Of a stretch of DNA of 64,000 nt, positions 19,593-29,729 are shown in pieces. Origin of the DNA: Magicicada septendecula (taxonomy: Eukaryota > Arthropoda > Insecta > Hemiptera > Cicadidae). The notes beneath the pieces are model-generated. The model saw only the letters and a list, made by a program, of their open reading frames with translations. It was not told the origin of the DNA and made no database searches. A program made the position numbers and the translations under genes. The stretch covers positions 690,943,877 to 691,007,876 of the forward strand of contig CM068368.1 of NCBI GenBank assembly GCA_034769895.1. Reading direction: 5' to 3'. How positions within the stretch are numbered: the first letter of the stretch is position 1; the number at the start of each line of letters is the position of its first letter.

Positions 19593-21144
19593 TGTAGACG
19601 CTCCGTCCGATTGGTTCTAGATGTAGATTATTGAATTGTTATTAAATTATTATGAAAGTATGATTTGTAGATTGAGTGAATTCGATTTCCTTTAGTTGAG
19701 ACGAATCAGCTAAGTTGACTCCACCATCGGCGCTTATCAATTGTGTCGGACGTTGTTAGTTTGTTTGAAGGTTTATAAATTTAATTTTTCTTTGCTGAAA
19801 ATAATTTCATTCATTAGTGCCGTACTTACTTGTAGTGAAGATCTCACTTGTTAATCGTCCTGTCAACAAGGCATGGTTGCGGTGATACTTAAAATATTTA
19901 AATTATCTCGTGCCGCTTGCAAGTGGTGCCAACTGCTGTCAGCTGTTCAACTAACCTGTATTCGTATCGTCTAAGAAATAAGTTTCGTCAACTCGTTTAT
20001 CTGGTTAAAAATGTGGTTTATTCATCAATAATGTTCATTTAATAAAGTTAAAGTTATATAATAATCAAATTGATTATCGTTCATTGTACAATAATAATTA
20101 TCTTTATAAAATCTCTATCTCAGGGTGGTTATTCTTGTTATAGAATTAGTAACATTGAAAATCTTGGTTAAGTTGTTTTATCAAAACGATATAGGTTCTT
20201 TTAGACTGCAAAATACACAACTAGAAGATTCATACTACTATAATAATTGAGTAGTAGGAGAGTGATTACATTAACAAAATAAAATCTTAACTAATAACAT
20301 GAAATTCAAAATATGATTATCGTCAACATTTTAGGTTAAGCCTGGCGTATCTGAATTAATAGTACCCAGTTAATTTTGGTTTCAGAACAAATCTTTGGAA
20401 TAATACATAACTACACAAATGTAATAAAGTTATAAACCCCTTTAGTGTTCATACTAATTCATCCCATTCATCATGGTTGATAAATTTTATCGGGTAAGTT
20501 GATAACTCTTATAATTATAGTTGGTTGTCATGAAATCTTCTTAACTTTAAACAAATTAACTGATATAATAAGGTTCAATGCACTCTTAGTGTCCATATTA
20601 AAACGTCGGATTCATTATATTGAGAAATTTAATCAAATAAGTTGACAACTCTTATCGGTATAGTTAACTATCGTTAAATTTTTTAATAATAAACAAATTA
20701 ACTAGTGTAATAAGGTTCAACGCCTCTTTAATGTTCATATTGAATCATCTTATCCACTTATCCATTATACTCGATAAGTTTTATCGTATAAATTTGTAAT
20801 TTCTCTGAGTATGATTAATTGTCACTATACTCCCTTTTATTCGTGCGATTGCAACTTATTGTACACTTTGCAATCGTTGTTGCATTATTACTCTTTCATT
20901 AATCTTCATTAATTAAAATTTTAATAACACTTTATAAAAGTGAGGTTATATTGACCATTGTTTACTTTTTGATGCCCGCACTGGTTATAGGTTAACTGCG
21001 ACTTTCTGGTGTACGGAGCGGTCATCTGTCTTGCTTCGTCGACAATGTAAAAGTGTGTTCAAATCTGGCTTCAGTTTTCTGACCAAATCTGGATTTACCT
21101 CTTCTGATTGGTGGAAAGATTGATGACATTCCTTCCAGCGTGCA
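19593..21144 (-). mobile_element. Candidate lone LTR, about 1.55 kb (fossil)
   Basis: Read on the minus strand, the segment starts TGCACGCTGGAAGG (21144) and ends GAGCGTCTACA (19593), that is TG...CA. Directly upstream is a purine tract AAAAGGGGGAG; directly downstream, after three bases, is TGGCACACCAACAGTAGA, which could be a primer-binding site. It contains three diverged tandem repeats. No second copy is in the window, so the LTR call rests only on these signals. Superfamily unknown. Confidence 0.4.
20421..20845. repeat. Three diverged tandem repeats, period about 143 bp
   Basis: Units start near 20421, 20565 and 20707, each opening RTAATAARGTT and sharing a YTTTARTGTYCATAYT-like word, a GATAARTTTTATC-like middle and ACAAATTAACT near the end. 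The copies differ at many sites, so the expansion is old. If the surrounding segment is an LTR they lie in its U3-like half, where such repeats often act as promoter elements (inference). Confidence 0.75.
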
Positions 21145-22351
21145 TACTCCCCCTTTTATAAATTATTTAATTGTACATAACGCTTGGGTCTTTGGGGTGA
21201 AGATTAAAAAAGTGACGCCAAACATTTTGTCTAAAATGATGCAAATACATTCCAACTGATATAAAACTCTCACGTTACTTGTGATTGCTAATCTAGCCTT
21301 ACCATGATATGGCAATTGTCTGGCTCATTATTTAGAGTCCTCACATGAAATACTTTCGTCCATTATTAACGAATATAGTTTTTTGAACTTACCATTAACA
21401 CAATTGTTTACTAAATTTATACATTATTTAACTTAATTAACACATGGCTATCATATCTCATAGACATGATGCTTTCCAAGTCCTTTTTATGTACTCTTTA
21501 CACAGTATTTACTTATAATTATTCACAAAACATATAGTTTATGCCTGGGCTTCAATAGCCCTATGACACTACTAATTAGATTCACTTATCTTATCTCAAC
21601 AGTTGACTTGGAACAAATTCTATTATGTCACAATTACTCTCGGATGACCATTACAACTTCTAGTCACCTTAGTTTTTGTCATTGCACTGTTATTTCATTG
21701 ATTTTAGTCTTTATAATCACCTATAGTTCTGTACTACTAGGTGTTACAATAATTATCTTTATTATAAATTACATAGTCGTTTTTTAAGTCATTATCATTG
21801 ACATAAATGATCATTGTAGTTACTCTAAAGTTTTACAAAGTTTTGGTTTACATCAGGATATTCACATTTGCTGGTAATTCAGTAATACATCTTCTGTCTG
21901 ACAAGTATATTTTATTTACATTATTATGACTTAATTCGATGATAATTATCATTGGTTTATACCACATTGGTTATACTGCATATTATTTTTTATACTCAGA
22001 TTAATTTTCTTCTCTTTTTATTAATATTTGCAAGGTTTTTGAGTGTGCTTATTGGGTAACATCTATGCTGTTCATTTCAGTGTGTTAGTTTATGTTAAAC
22101 ACAATACCTATCACCTTTTGGTACCTAATCTTGGTCATAGTATGGCCCTTATGTTATCTAGTTTCATTATAGTCTAAGATTATAGTATACTATGGTCTTA
22201 TAACATTTTTAACAATGATTCTAGTCATAATAGGTGAAAATGCTCATTGAGCTAGGTTATATGGTTCCCCTACTCTGATTTACAACAATGGGATTACTTT
22301 GTGTTTTGTTCTATAACTTTCACTCAATTATTCTACTGTACTAATAGTGTG
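21145..22351. other. AT-rich block right of the candidate lone LTR
   Basis: No coding sequence recognised; a 74-codon + strand frame at 21563-21787 is hydrophobic and AT-driven and is probably chance. Under the LTR reading this is internal sequence ending in a purine tract, cut off on the right by Penelope copy B. Confidence 0.4.
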
Positions 22352-22455
22352 TTCTTGGATTTCGTTGTCCATGACGTGTCCGTTACTTAACTAAATATCA
22401 CTATAGTATTGACGACTCGGAACACTAAGTTTTTTGTAAGTAAAAACGTAAAGTT

Positions 22456-22512
22456 TTACCTTACAGCCTAAACCGGCTTTCACCTTTAGAAGGCTTCATC
22501 AGAGGCTGCCAT
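22456..22512 (-). ncRNA. Candidate hammerhead ribozyme core, Penelope copy B
   Basis: Minus-strand sequence identical to that of copy C: CTGATGA, stem II GCCTT-CTA-AAGGT, GAAA, a hairpin GCC-GGTTTA-GGC, then TGTAAGG. The bases CCT before CTGATGA can pair with AGG after the putative cleavage site GUA, giving a short stem I. Confidence 0.5.
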
Positions 22513-24970
22513 AGGTAGCATTGTCCGTCTTGTTGTTGGCGACGGGATAGTTTTTCAAAAGATTGAAGCTGTGTGTGTGTGTGTGTGTGTGTGGTGAGAT
22601 GTGTTCGAATAATGCGTGCGATTTGAATTGTGTCTGTTCGTTTAGGATGTCGTTTTTATTTGTTTTTGTGTGTTTGTATATTTCTAATTGTTCTAGAGTG
22701 TCTAGTTTTCAGCCTTTTGTGTGTACGTGTAGAATGTTCATGTTATTGTTGATGTTTTTATATGTGTGGTTTGCTTCAATGAGGTGGTTTGCAAAGGTAG
22801 ATTCTGTAGTGGTGTGGAGTGCTTTTGTGTGTTCAATGTATCTCTGTTTGAAGCTACGTCCTGTCTGGCCTATGTAGAATTTATTGCAATTTGAGCAATT
22901 TAGGTTGTATACACCGGGTAGATCAAATTTGTTTTTTGCTTTGGGCATGCGTTTTTATAGTGTGTGTTCTGTTTTGTTAGTAGTTTTGTAAGCGATTCTG
23001 TATCCTGCTTTTTTGCATTTGTGGGCAATTTTTTCAGTTTGTTTGTTGATGTATGTTAGTGTTATGAATTTGTTGTTTTCTGTCTTTGTCTGTTGTTTGT
23101 TTTGTGTTTTGTGTACGAGTTTACTGACTATTGTTCTGTCATAACCGTTAGATTCTGCTAGATCTTTTATTGTGTTTAGTTCGTCTTTGTAGTCTATTTC
23201 ATCTAAGGGGATGTTGTTAAGTCTATGTATCATGGTTCTAAAAGCAGCTAGTTTGTGTTGTATTGGGTGATTGGCGGTGTTGTGTATTAGTGTGTCAGTT
23301 GTAGTTGGTTTTCTGTATATACTGAATTTGTGCCTGTGTTCTAGTTTTGTGATGGAGAGGTCTAAGAAGTTTATGGTATTGTTGTGTTCGTATTCGGCAG
23401 TGAAGGTTATGTTTTTATGTATTTTGTTTATGTGCGTTAGTAACTGTTCACATTGTCTTTTGTTTCCCCTGTATAGTATTAGAATGTCATCAACGTATCT
23501 GTGCCAATATAGTATTTTATGTGAGTGTCTGTCATTGTTTGTGAGTATTTTTGTTTTTTCTAAGTGTTGGAGGAAGACTTCTGCTAGAATGCTGGATATG
23601 GGGGAGCCCATGGGTAGGCCACGTTCTGTGTGTAGTATTTATTGTTATAAGTAAAGTAGTTTTGTTTTGTGATAATGTTCAGAGTTTCTGTTATTTCATT
23701 GATAAGTTCGTCTGGTGTGTTGTTCTGTTTGAGTTTGTTTTGTAGGATGGTGATTGTTTCAGAGATTGGGATGTTTGTATACAGGTTTTTAATGTCAAAG
23801 GAGGCTAATGTGGCATTATGGGGGATGTGTATGTCTTTTATTTTTGTTACTAGGTCTGTGTTGTTTTTTACTGCAATGTTGTTGTCTATTTGTGTGTGTT
23901 GTCTAATAATTTTGTCTAGATATTTTGCGAGTTTGTGTGCAGGGGCATTACGGTAGTTGATAATGGGGCAGATCGGAATGTCTTCTTTATGAATTTTGGG
24001 AAGCGCTTGGAGTGTAGGTGCTGATGGTCGGATTTGTTTCATGTAGGGCTTTTGTTTATGTGTCATAATGTGTTTGGCTTTGTTGACTATTTGTTTTACT
24101 GAGTTTTGGTATCTGTCGGTGGGGTCGTTTTAGTTCTGTGATGTTGTTCTGTTCCATGAAGTTTTGTACTTTTTTGTGTAGGTTGTCTGTGGGGATAATT
24201 ACAGTCGTGTTGCCTTTGTCAGCTTTTACAAATGTGATGTTGTGTTTGTGTGCCTTTTCCCTCAGTTTGATGGCTGTGTGTATTTCTGAGTTGTGGCTGT
24301 TGTTGTCTGGTGTCTTATGTACTCCTATTGTGTTGTTTATATTATGTCTTAATGTGTCTTGATGTTCTGGTGCTGTGTTTTGTATATTTGTTTCTGTGTC
24401 AATTATGAGCTTTGTTAGTGTTTGGTTGTTATGTTTGTAATGTATGTTATGTTTTAGGCCTTTATCAAGGAGTGTTTGTTCGTTTTTTGTGAGTGTGACG
24501 TTCGTGAGGTTTACTGTACGTCGGTAGAATTTGTGCGAGGGAATTATATCTGTTTTGCTTGGTGTCAGGTTTTTTATTTTTCTGTCGTGTTTTGTCTGTA
24601 TGTTATGTATTTGTTTTTTTGTCCATTCATTTGTGTGATGTATTAGTTCAGTCATGTAATTGTGTCCGTATGTGTTGGCGATTTGTAGGTGTAGTGTTAG
24701 TGCTTTGCGGTTGAGGGAGTCTTTTTTCTTATATAGTTGTTTAATTGATTCTTTTATGTATGTTCTTTGTGCGATGTTTTGTGTTATTCGGGCGGCCTGG
24801 TTGTTGTGTTTAATTTTGATTTGGGCATATTTAGGTGTTAGTGATTTGTTTATGCATGTTTTGTTGAAAGTTATGTGAGCTACAATCTTTCTAACCTACA
24901 AAGTTGTGAACTTGTACGCTTGGACTGTGGCTCGTCTTGCTGAGTTAAATTCTTGGATTTCGTTGTCCAT
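22499..24970 (-). pseudogene. Penelope-like polyprotein (RT plus GIY-YIG), copy B
   Basis: From the ATG at 24970 (MDNEIQEFNSARRATVQAYK) the minus strand carries an N-terminal region (ITFNKTCINKSLTPKYAQIK), a lysine-rich stretch (about 24655-24060), the LPKIHK motif, the RT palm (FDIKNLYTNIPI; GSPISSILAEVF; YWHRYVDDILILYRG) and a C-terminal GIY-YIG domain (GVYNLNCSNCNKFYIGQTGR). Penelope-like RTs are related to telomerase and use the GIY-YIG nuclease for insertion. The frame is interrupted a few times. The stop codon sits in the ribozyme core. Confidence 0.85.
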
Positions 24971-25012
24971 GACGTGTCCGTTACTTAACTAAATATCACT
25001 ATAGTATTGACA

Positions 25013-25582
25013 GAAAACAACAAATTCATAACACTAATATACATCAACAAACAAACTGAAAAAATTGCCCACAAATTCAAAAAAGCAGGATACAGAATCG
25101 CTTACAAAACTACTAACAAAACAGAACACACACTATCAAGACGCATGCCCAAAGCACAAAACAAATTCGATCGACCCGGTGTATACAAGCTAAATTGCTC
25201 AAAATGCAATAAATTCTACATAGGCCAGACAGGACGTAGCTTCAAACAGAGATACATTGAACACACAAAAGCACTCCACACCACTACAGAATCTACCTTT
25301 GCAAACCACCTCATTGAAGCAAACCACACATATAAAAACATCGACAATAACATGAACATTCTACACGTACACACAAAAGGCCGAAAACTAGACACTCTAG
25401 AACAATTAGAAATATACAAACACACAAAAACAAATAAAAACGACATCCTAAACGAACAGACACAATTCAAATCACACGCATTATTCGAACACATCTCACC
25501 ACGCACACACAGCTTCGATCTTTCGAAAAACTATCCCGTCGCCAACAACAAGACGGACAACGCTACCTATGGCAGCCTCTGA
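25013..25582 (+). CDS. Penelope-like GIY-YIG endonuclease fragment, copy C
   Basis: An open frame of about 190 codons covering the end of the RT and the nuclease: a CX2C pair (NCSKC), GVY then FYIG (the GIY-YIG pair), then QTGRSFKQRYIEHTKAL with the catalytic-site Arg and neighbouring Tyr/His, and FANHLIEANHTY. It ends ATYGSL then TGA, with a second TGA directly after. It has no own start; it is open by retention, not necessarily expressed. Confidence 0.8.
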   Translation, partial: ENNKFITLIYINKQTEKIAHKFKKAGYRIAYKTTNKTEHTLSRRMPKAQNKFDRPGVYKLNCSKCNKFYIGQTGRSFKQRYIEHTKALHTTTESTFANHLIEANHTYKNIDNNMNILHVHTKGRKLDTLEQLEIYKHTKTNKNDILNEQTQFKSHALFEHISPRTHSFDLSKNYPVANNKTDNATYGSL

Positions 25583-25624
25583 TGAAGCCTTCTAAAGGTG
25601 AAAGCCGGTTTAGGCTGTAAGGTA
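25571..25624 (+). ncRNA. Candidate hammerhead ribozyme core, Penelope copy C
   Basis: CTGATGA at 25579-25585, stem II GCCTT/AAGGT with loop CTA, GAAA at 25600-25603, hairpin GCC-GGTTTA-GGC, then GTA at 25617-25619 as putative cleavage triplet. Hammerheads are known in Penelope-like terminal repeats (Cervera and De la Pena). The ORF stop TGA (25580-25582) is inside the core. The pairing next to the cleavage site is imperfect. Confidence 0.55.
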
Positions 25625-25690
25625 AAACTTTACGTTTTTACTTATAAAAAACTTAGTGTTCCGAGTCGTCAATACTATAGTGATATTTAG

Positions 25691-26456
25691 TAGTAATAGT
25701 GTTAATGACCATTTATTATTTTGGTATTTATAGTTTAGTTTCTTTTATATTCTGTTTACAATTTTCCTGGTGATTATAAGTTTTCCTGATATCCCTGGAT
25801 TTATATCACTTACATTAATATCAGATAAGATACAATCTTATTGTTATCTCTTATCAAGGGGGGCCATTCCGGCTTCCCGCGCTAACCTAGCGATCAGCTG
25901 TTGTTGACGCGTGATGTCGCCGTGTGGAAGGAATTCGCGCGAGCATTGATTTACCAATGCAATCTTACCTGAAACACTGGACTATTTAGCATGTCCCTGC
26001 TGTTCACACGGAGTATTAACAATAATTGTAAAGAGCTATCCATATAGAAAAAGGATTAAACAATAAGATTAAATGGTTTGTGACAAAATATAACGGTAAA
26101 ATCTATATTTCCACATTTAATAGAAAAGTAAGCAAGTCTGTGTACATATAATATTGACAGAATGCCACAATATGTAAAAAATAAGTCGGAAAAGAGGCGA
26201 TATTGCAGGCCTGTGGTGTGTGTGTGTACGTGCATACGTGTGTGTATATGCGCGAGTTGTGCGTGCGCGTGGGGATGCATAAACATTTCTATGTATTCTA
26301 CTGTCTTTGAAAAAAGCTTCCAATTATTGTAATTATAATCAATATCACAATAATTTTCTTTATCAACATTTTCACATGTTATAACGTTAAAAACTGAAGC
26401 TTATACTTTTAGTTGTAAAAATAACATGGCGTAATTTGTTTTGCCATATCGTATGC
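25691..26456. other. Non-coding spacer between Penelope copy C and the TIR fossil
   Basis: AT-rich except for a GC-richer patch at about 25858-25950. No ORF or element end recognised; antisense open frames at 26056-26323 are an artefact of the GT/CA-rich tract. Confidence 0.5.
26213..26271. repeat. Alternating purine-pyrimidine tract
   Basis: About 60 bases dominated by GT, GC and AC steps (GTGTGTGTGTACGTGCATACG, TATATGCGCGAG, TGCGTGCGCGTG). This is an imperfect (GT)n-type repeat with the composition that favours Z-DNA. Confidence 0.8.
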
Positions 26457-26720
26457 GCACTTACCAAAATTTAAATAAATTACTCATTTAATTCACAGTT
26501 ATTCAGGGGTGACCTAAACCGGTTTCAACTGGCTTACACTCACGCACATAAAATACACTTGTACACAAACTTAGCTGTGTGTGGCGTGATCTGCATGTAC
26601 CGACCTGCGTTCGGTGTTCCCCTTCCATAGTTAATTACAGCTTTCAATACGCATTTTTTAAATACTGACAATATTAGTTATTTATTATAATTTCGCAGTT
26701 ATTTTTATCTATAAACCGTC
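26457..26720. repeat. Left terminal inverted repeat of the integrase fossil
   Basis: Partner of about 31180-31426. The best-conserved parts are around 26508-26615; the outermost shared word is CACTTAYCA followed by AATTTAAATAA. Divergence between the two arms is considerable. Confidence 0.7.
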
Positions 26721-26769
26721 TATAAATCTAAGTCATAAACCAAGAATTGCTTCATCCACAATGTCTGCA

Positions 26770-28995
26770 ACCAGTACTTGATGATTAAACTCAAGTCAAC
26801 CGAGGCGTAGGTGTATCTCCACTTTTACAGGTTGTCCAGTAGCTGTTCGCAAGCTGCAAGAGCACCAGATTAGCTTAAGATCTTTCACCACGTCGGGCCG
26901 CACAATGGAAACTGTTGCACCTGTGTCAACTGTAATCGAGGTTGGCCTTTCTTGAACGAATCCGGTAACCACCAAGCTCCCGCTGTTTTTCTGAAGTGTA
27001 GAAATTGCGTATTGTCTAGGGGCTTCGTTCCTCCAGTTAGTCAGCACACGCCCCGTTGTACCAACTACTGCTAGTTTCCCTGCTGCTGAACTTTAACCCG
27101 ACAATCCCGTTGTAGATGTCCAGGTTTTCCACATCGATAACACTTCGGTCTTCCATCCTTTCTTACTTTATTCTGTGGCGCCGACTGTCGAGTCTCTGTT
27201 CCTTGTTCTTCTTCCTCATCGTCTGTGCCGTCGCGATCTTTTAGCGCGCGCACTTTATGACTTGTCCAACCAGACGCTGATTTGGCGGCCTCAAACTGCA
27301 AAGCATGTACCAGGGCGTCCGCACTATTCTGGTGTCTTGCCATTCGTAACACTTGCTGTAGTTCGTTATCTCGGACACCGGCAGTAAATGTCTGCATCGC
27401 AAAACTCGTTCGAAAATCTTCTGGCACTTCAGGATAGGCCAGTCTAATTAGTCTGTCGATACTTGCTTCAAACTCTTGAAGGCTCTCCCCGGCATGTTGT
27501 CTCCTTGCTCTCAACTGGGTGCGGTACACATCTCGCAAATGTTTATCACCCTACCGTAATTCCAGAGCTTTTATCAACTCGGCATAGGTGTTTTGGCTGT
27601 CAGGTGGCACTTTCTGTAGTAATTCTGCCGCAGGTCTTTTTAATGCAAGAACTAGTGAAACAGCCTTGTCTATCTCTGTCCAATTATTTGCGCATGCAGC
27701 AGCTTTGAATTGGCGTAAATATGTCGCCCAGTGTTTGCTTCCATCAAAGGTTGGGGCCTTGACGTGAACTGTTTCAACAGCAGGCGAGGTGACCTTCTCT
27801 ATTGACTTATTTTCTGTGTCTTTCTCTGTCTTTATCATTGGTAGACTACAGTCTGTTCAGAAATTTGTTTTGGTTGTATTTTCATGAACTTCTCAACTTC
27901 ACTTTTAATTTGTTCTCTTATGTTTGCCATTGAGTTTTCTACAGCAGATATTTTTGTTGACATAGCTTCTTCCACAGTCAAGACAGATGTTTCTACTTCA
28001 GCAATTTTATTTGACATAGATTCTCCTACGTCAGACATTTTTGTAGACATCGATTCTTCAACACTCGAAACAGATTTTTGTACTTCAGCTATTTTTAATG
28101 TCATTGATTCTTGTACTTCCGATATTTTAGTAACTTGTTTATTAAGCTCACCTCGTAGGAGACCCAATTCTGCGGTACTATGTTCTTGCTTCTGTTTCTG
28201 TTCCTGTATTAATGCCTTGTTGTCTTCTGTCTCCTGCTTACGTTTTTCATCCTGTCATCTTTCAGCTTCTTCCGCCTCCTGTCTGCGTTCTTCTTTTGTC
28301 TCTTCCCGTGTCTGCCGCAGCAGCGCTTGGAAAGCTTCAATCATCTGACTGGCATCCATTGTTTACCGATTAATTACGAATTACCTCGTCTTGTACAAAG
28401 TGTCCACTGTTAATCATTCTATCCCACTTCTGACACCACTGTTACGACGGTCTACTTGATCGTCGTAGGAACAGTGGAAAACAAAATACAAGATACCAAT
28501 TAAGTCACTAATCACCAGCTTTAATTTTCACAGTTAAACAGTTCGTAATTAACAACACAGTCTCTTGCAACAAATTAAATAAAAATTGTTCACACGCAAT
28601 AAAATGTCACTAATATTAAACACAATTGTATTACAATTATACCGCCCGATTATACAACACTTCACTAATAACCACTTGACCGCACACAGTAATATCGCCT
28701 GTACTCGCCCGACAATAAAACTCGAACCGCACTGTAAATATTCGCAACTATACTGAACTGAACGTCGTTGAGTATTGGTATTTATACCGCCCCAAATTAC
28801 TAGATTATTCCATAATGCGTGTTAGTGCCAGGGTGTGCGACGTAATTAATTGCGGCCTTGACACAGTCCGCGCGGCTGGCAGCTTCGAGAAAACTCTTCG
28901 CGAATGCGTCTACAGTCACGTATGCCACATACATTAGAGAGAGATTCTTCTGGCACATTCGACAAACACGTAGATTGTTCTGTGATGTCGTAACA
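26770..28995 (-). mobile_element. Ty3/gypsy fossil fragment (copy G2), inside the TIR fossil
   Basis: Same family as G1, minus strand. A 5' LTR (28440-28995), a tRNA-Leu-type primer site TGGTGTCAGAAGTGGGAT ending at 28439, a gag region from the ATG at 28360 to about 27075 with zinc knuckle CYRCGKPGHLQRDC, and a retropepsin region (about 26950-26775, DTGATVSIVRPD). No second LTR is found at its left end. The gag is broken in a few places. It lies between the inverted repeats of the integrase fossil, so it presumably inserted there. Confidence 0.85.
28440..28995 (-). repeat. LTR of gypsy fossil G2
   Basis: 556 bp; on the minus strand TGTTACGACATCACAG to CCGTCGTAACA. Homologous over its length to the G1 LTRs but diverged, and with a TATA-like ATAAATACC in the same relative place. 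Confidence 0.85.
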
Positions 28996-29033
28996 ATATG
29001 GTCACTCATGTCTTTTCTCATCATGGATATTAG

Positions 29034-29285
29034 TTAGTACACGCCAAAAAATGTGGCACCTTGTCTAACAGCACTACCACTCATAATGTTCTTGCCATAA
29101 ACTGCACAAATTCTGTGATGAATGTCTGCAAACTTTAAGTTTCTGCACCACAGAAAACGAATAACAGCATGGACTTTCCAATAGGCAGGATTTTTAACTA
29201 AATCAACTGTTTTGAACATCATTGTGGTACTGAGAAACATCTGAGTGATCTTTCCACTCGCATTATCATATGTGTACTGACCCAA
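29034..29285 (-). pseudogene. Mariner-family transposase N-terminal scrap
   Basis: A minus-strand open frame of 83 codons contains VKNPAYWKVHAVIRFLWCRN then LKFADIHHRICAVYGKNIMS, matching the helix-turn-helix (HTH_48) region of mariner and SETMAR-type transposases (VIRFLxxxGxxxxEIHxxLxxVYG). The RQWxxxF motif is damaged and no DDD catalytic domain or mariner end is present nearby. Confidence 0.7.
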
Positions 29286-29465
29286 GCTACACTATACTGT
29301 AAGGTAGGCATTGCTACCCCACTCCTTTATGCACCAGATGAAGATGGATATTACTTTCTGAACAACCTTTGTATACTGTTTACTTTTGTACTTAGATATA
29401 GGTAGAGGGGGGGGGTTGAAACCTCCCAAATTTTTCACTTGCTAAAATGAATAGTATTATATTGT

Positions 29466-29729
29466 TATGATATTACAGAACATGCTACGTATTTCTTGGC
29501 TATTCCAGCAGAGCCCGGCTATAATGTTGTGTGCGTACATGATCTCAACACGCGTTAGCCAGACTGTTCCAGACTTTGCTGGCCATGCGCACTGTGTCAA
29601 GGCCGCAAGCAATTACACTCTAGTGTAGCGCTGACGCATAGTATGGACTATTCTGGAATTTCAGCGGGGTATAAATATAGGCATTCAGCAGCGCTTAGTT
29701 TTAGTTTTAGTGGCGATTAATTCCAGTGC
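29466..29729 (+). repeat. Truncated gypsy-family LTR (copy G3)
   Basis: Begins TGTTATGATATTACAGAACA, like the G1 LTR, and keeps GTGTCAAGGCCGCAAG, the GGTATAAATA box and TTTAGTTTTAGTGGCGA. It breaks off where the other LTRs continue, directly before the integrase region. More diverged than G1 and G2, so it represents an older or different subfamily. Confidence 0.7.

Larger units (their letters stand above)
22352..25011 (-). mobile_element. Penelope-like element copy B (nearly full length)
   Basis: Minus strand, from a 5' terminal-repeat remnant (24944-25011, containing the ATG at 24970) to the 3' terminal region at 22352. The 3' end repeats the same ATGGACAACGAAATCCAAGA word that opens the ORF, as expected for Penelope pseudo-LTRs in which a 3' repeat copies the 5' region. 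The order is N-terminal region, reverse transcriptase, GIY-YIG endonuclease, ribozyme. A few interruptions break the ORF; otherwise this is the most complete copy here. Confidence 0.9.
25012..25690 (+). mobile_element. Penelope-like element copy C (3' part, inverted relative to B)
   Basis: + strand copy containing the end of the RT region, the whole GIY-YIG domain, the ribozyme and the terminal region, ending GTCAATACTATAGTGATATTTAG. It abuts copy B 5'-to-5': the last bases of B, read on the + strand (TATCACTATAGTATTGAC), are the reverse complement of the end of C. Such inverted, 5'-truncated partners are typical of Penelope insertions. Confidence 0.88.

Noticed and set aside
22563-24878. Long plus-strand Cys/Val/Phe-rich open frames across Penelope copy B (and the same in D)
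   Set aside because: Antisense shadows of the Penelope polyprotein; the minus strand carries RT and GIY-YIG motifs.
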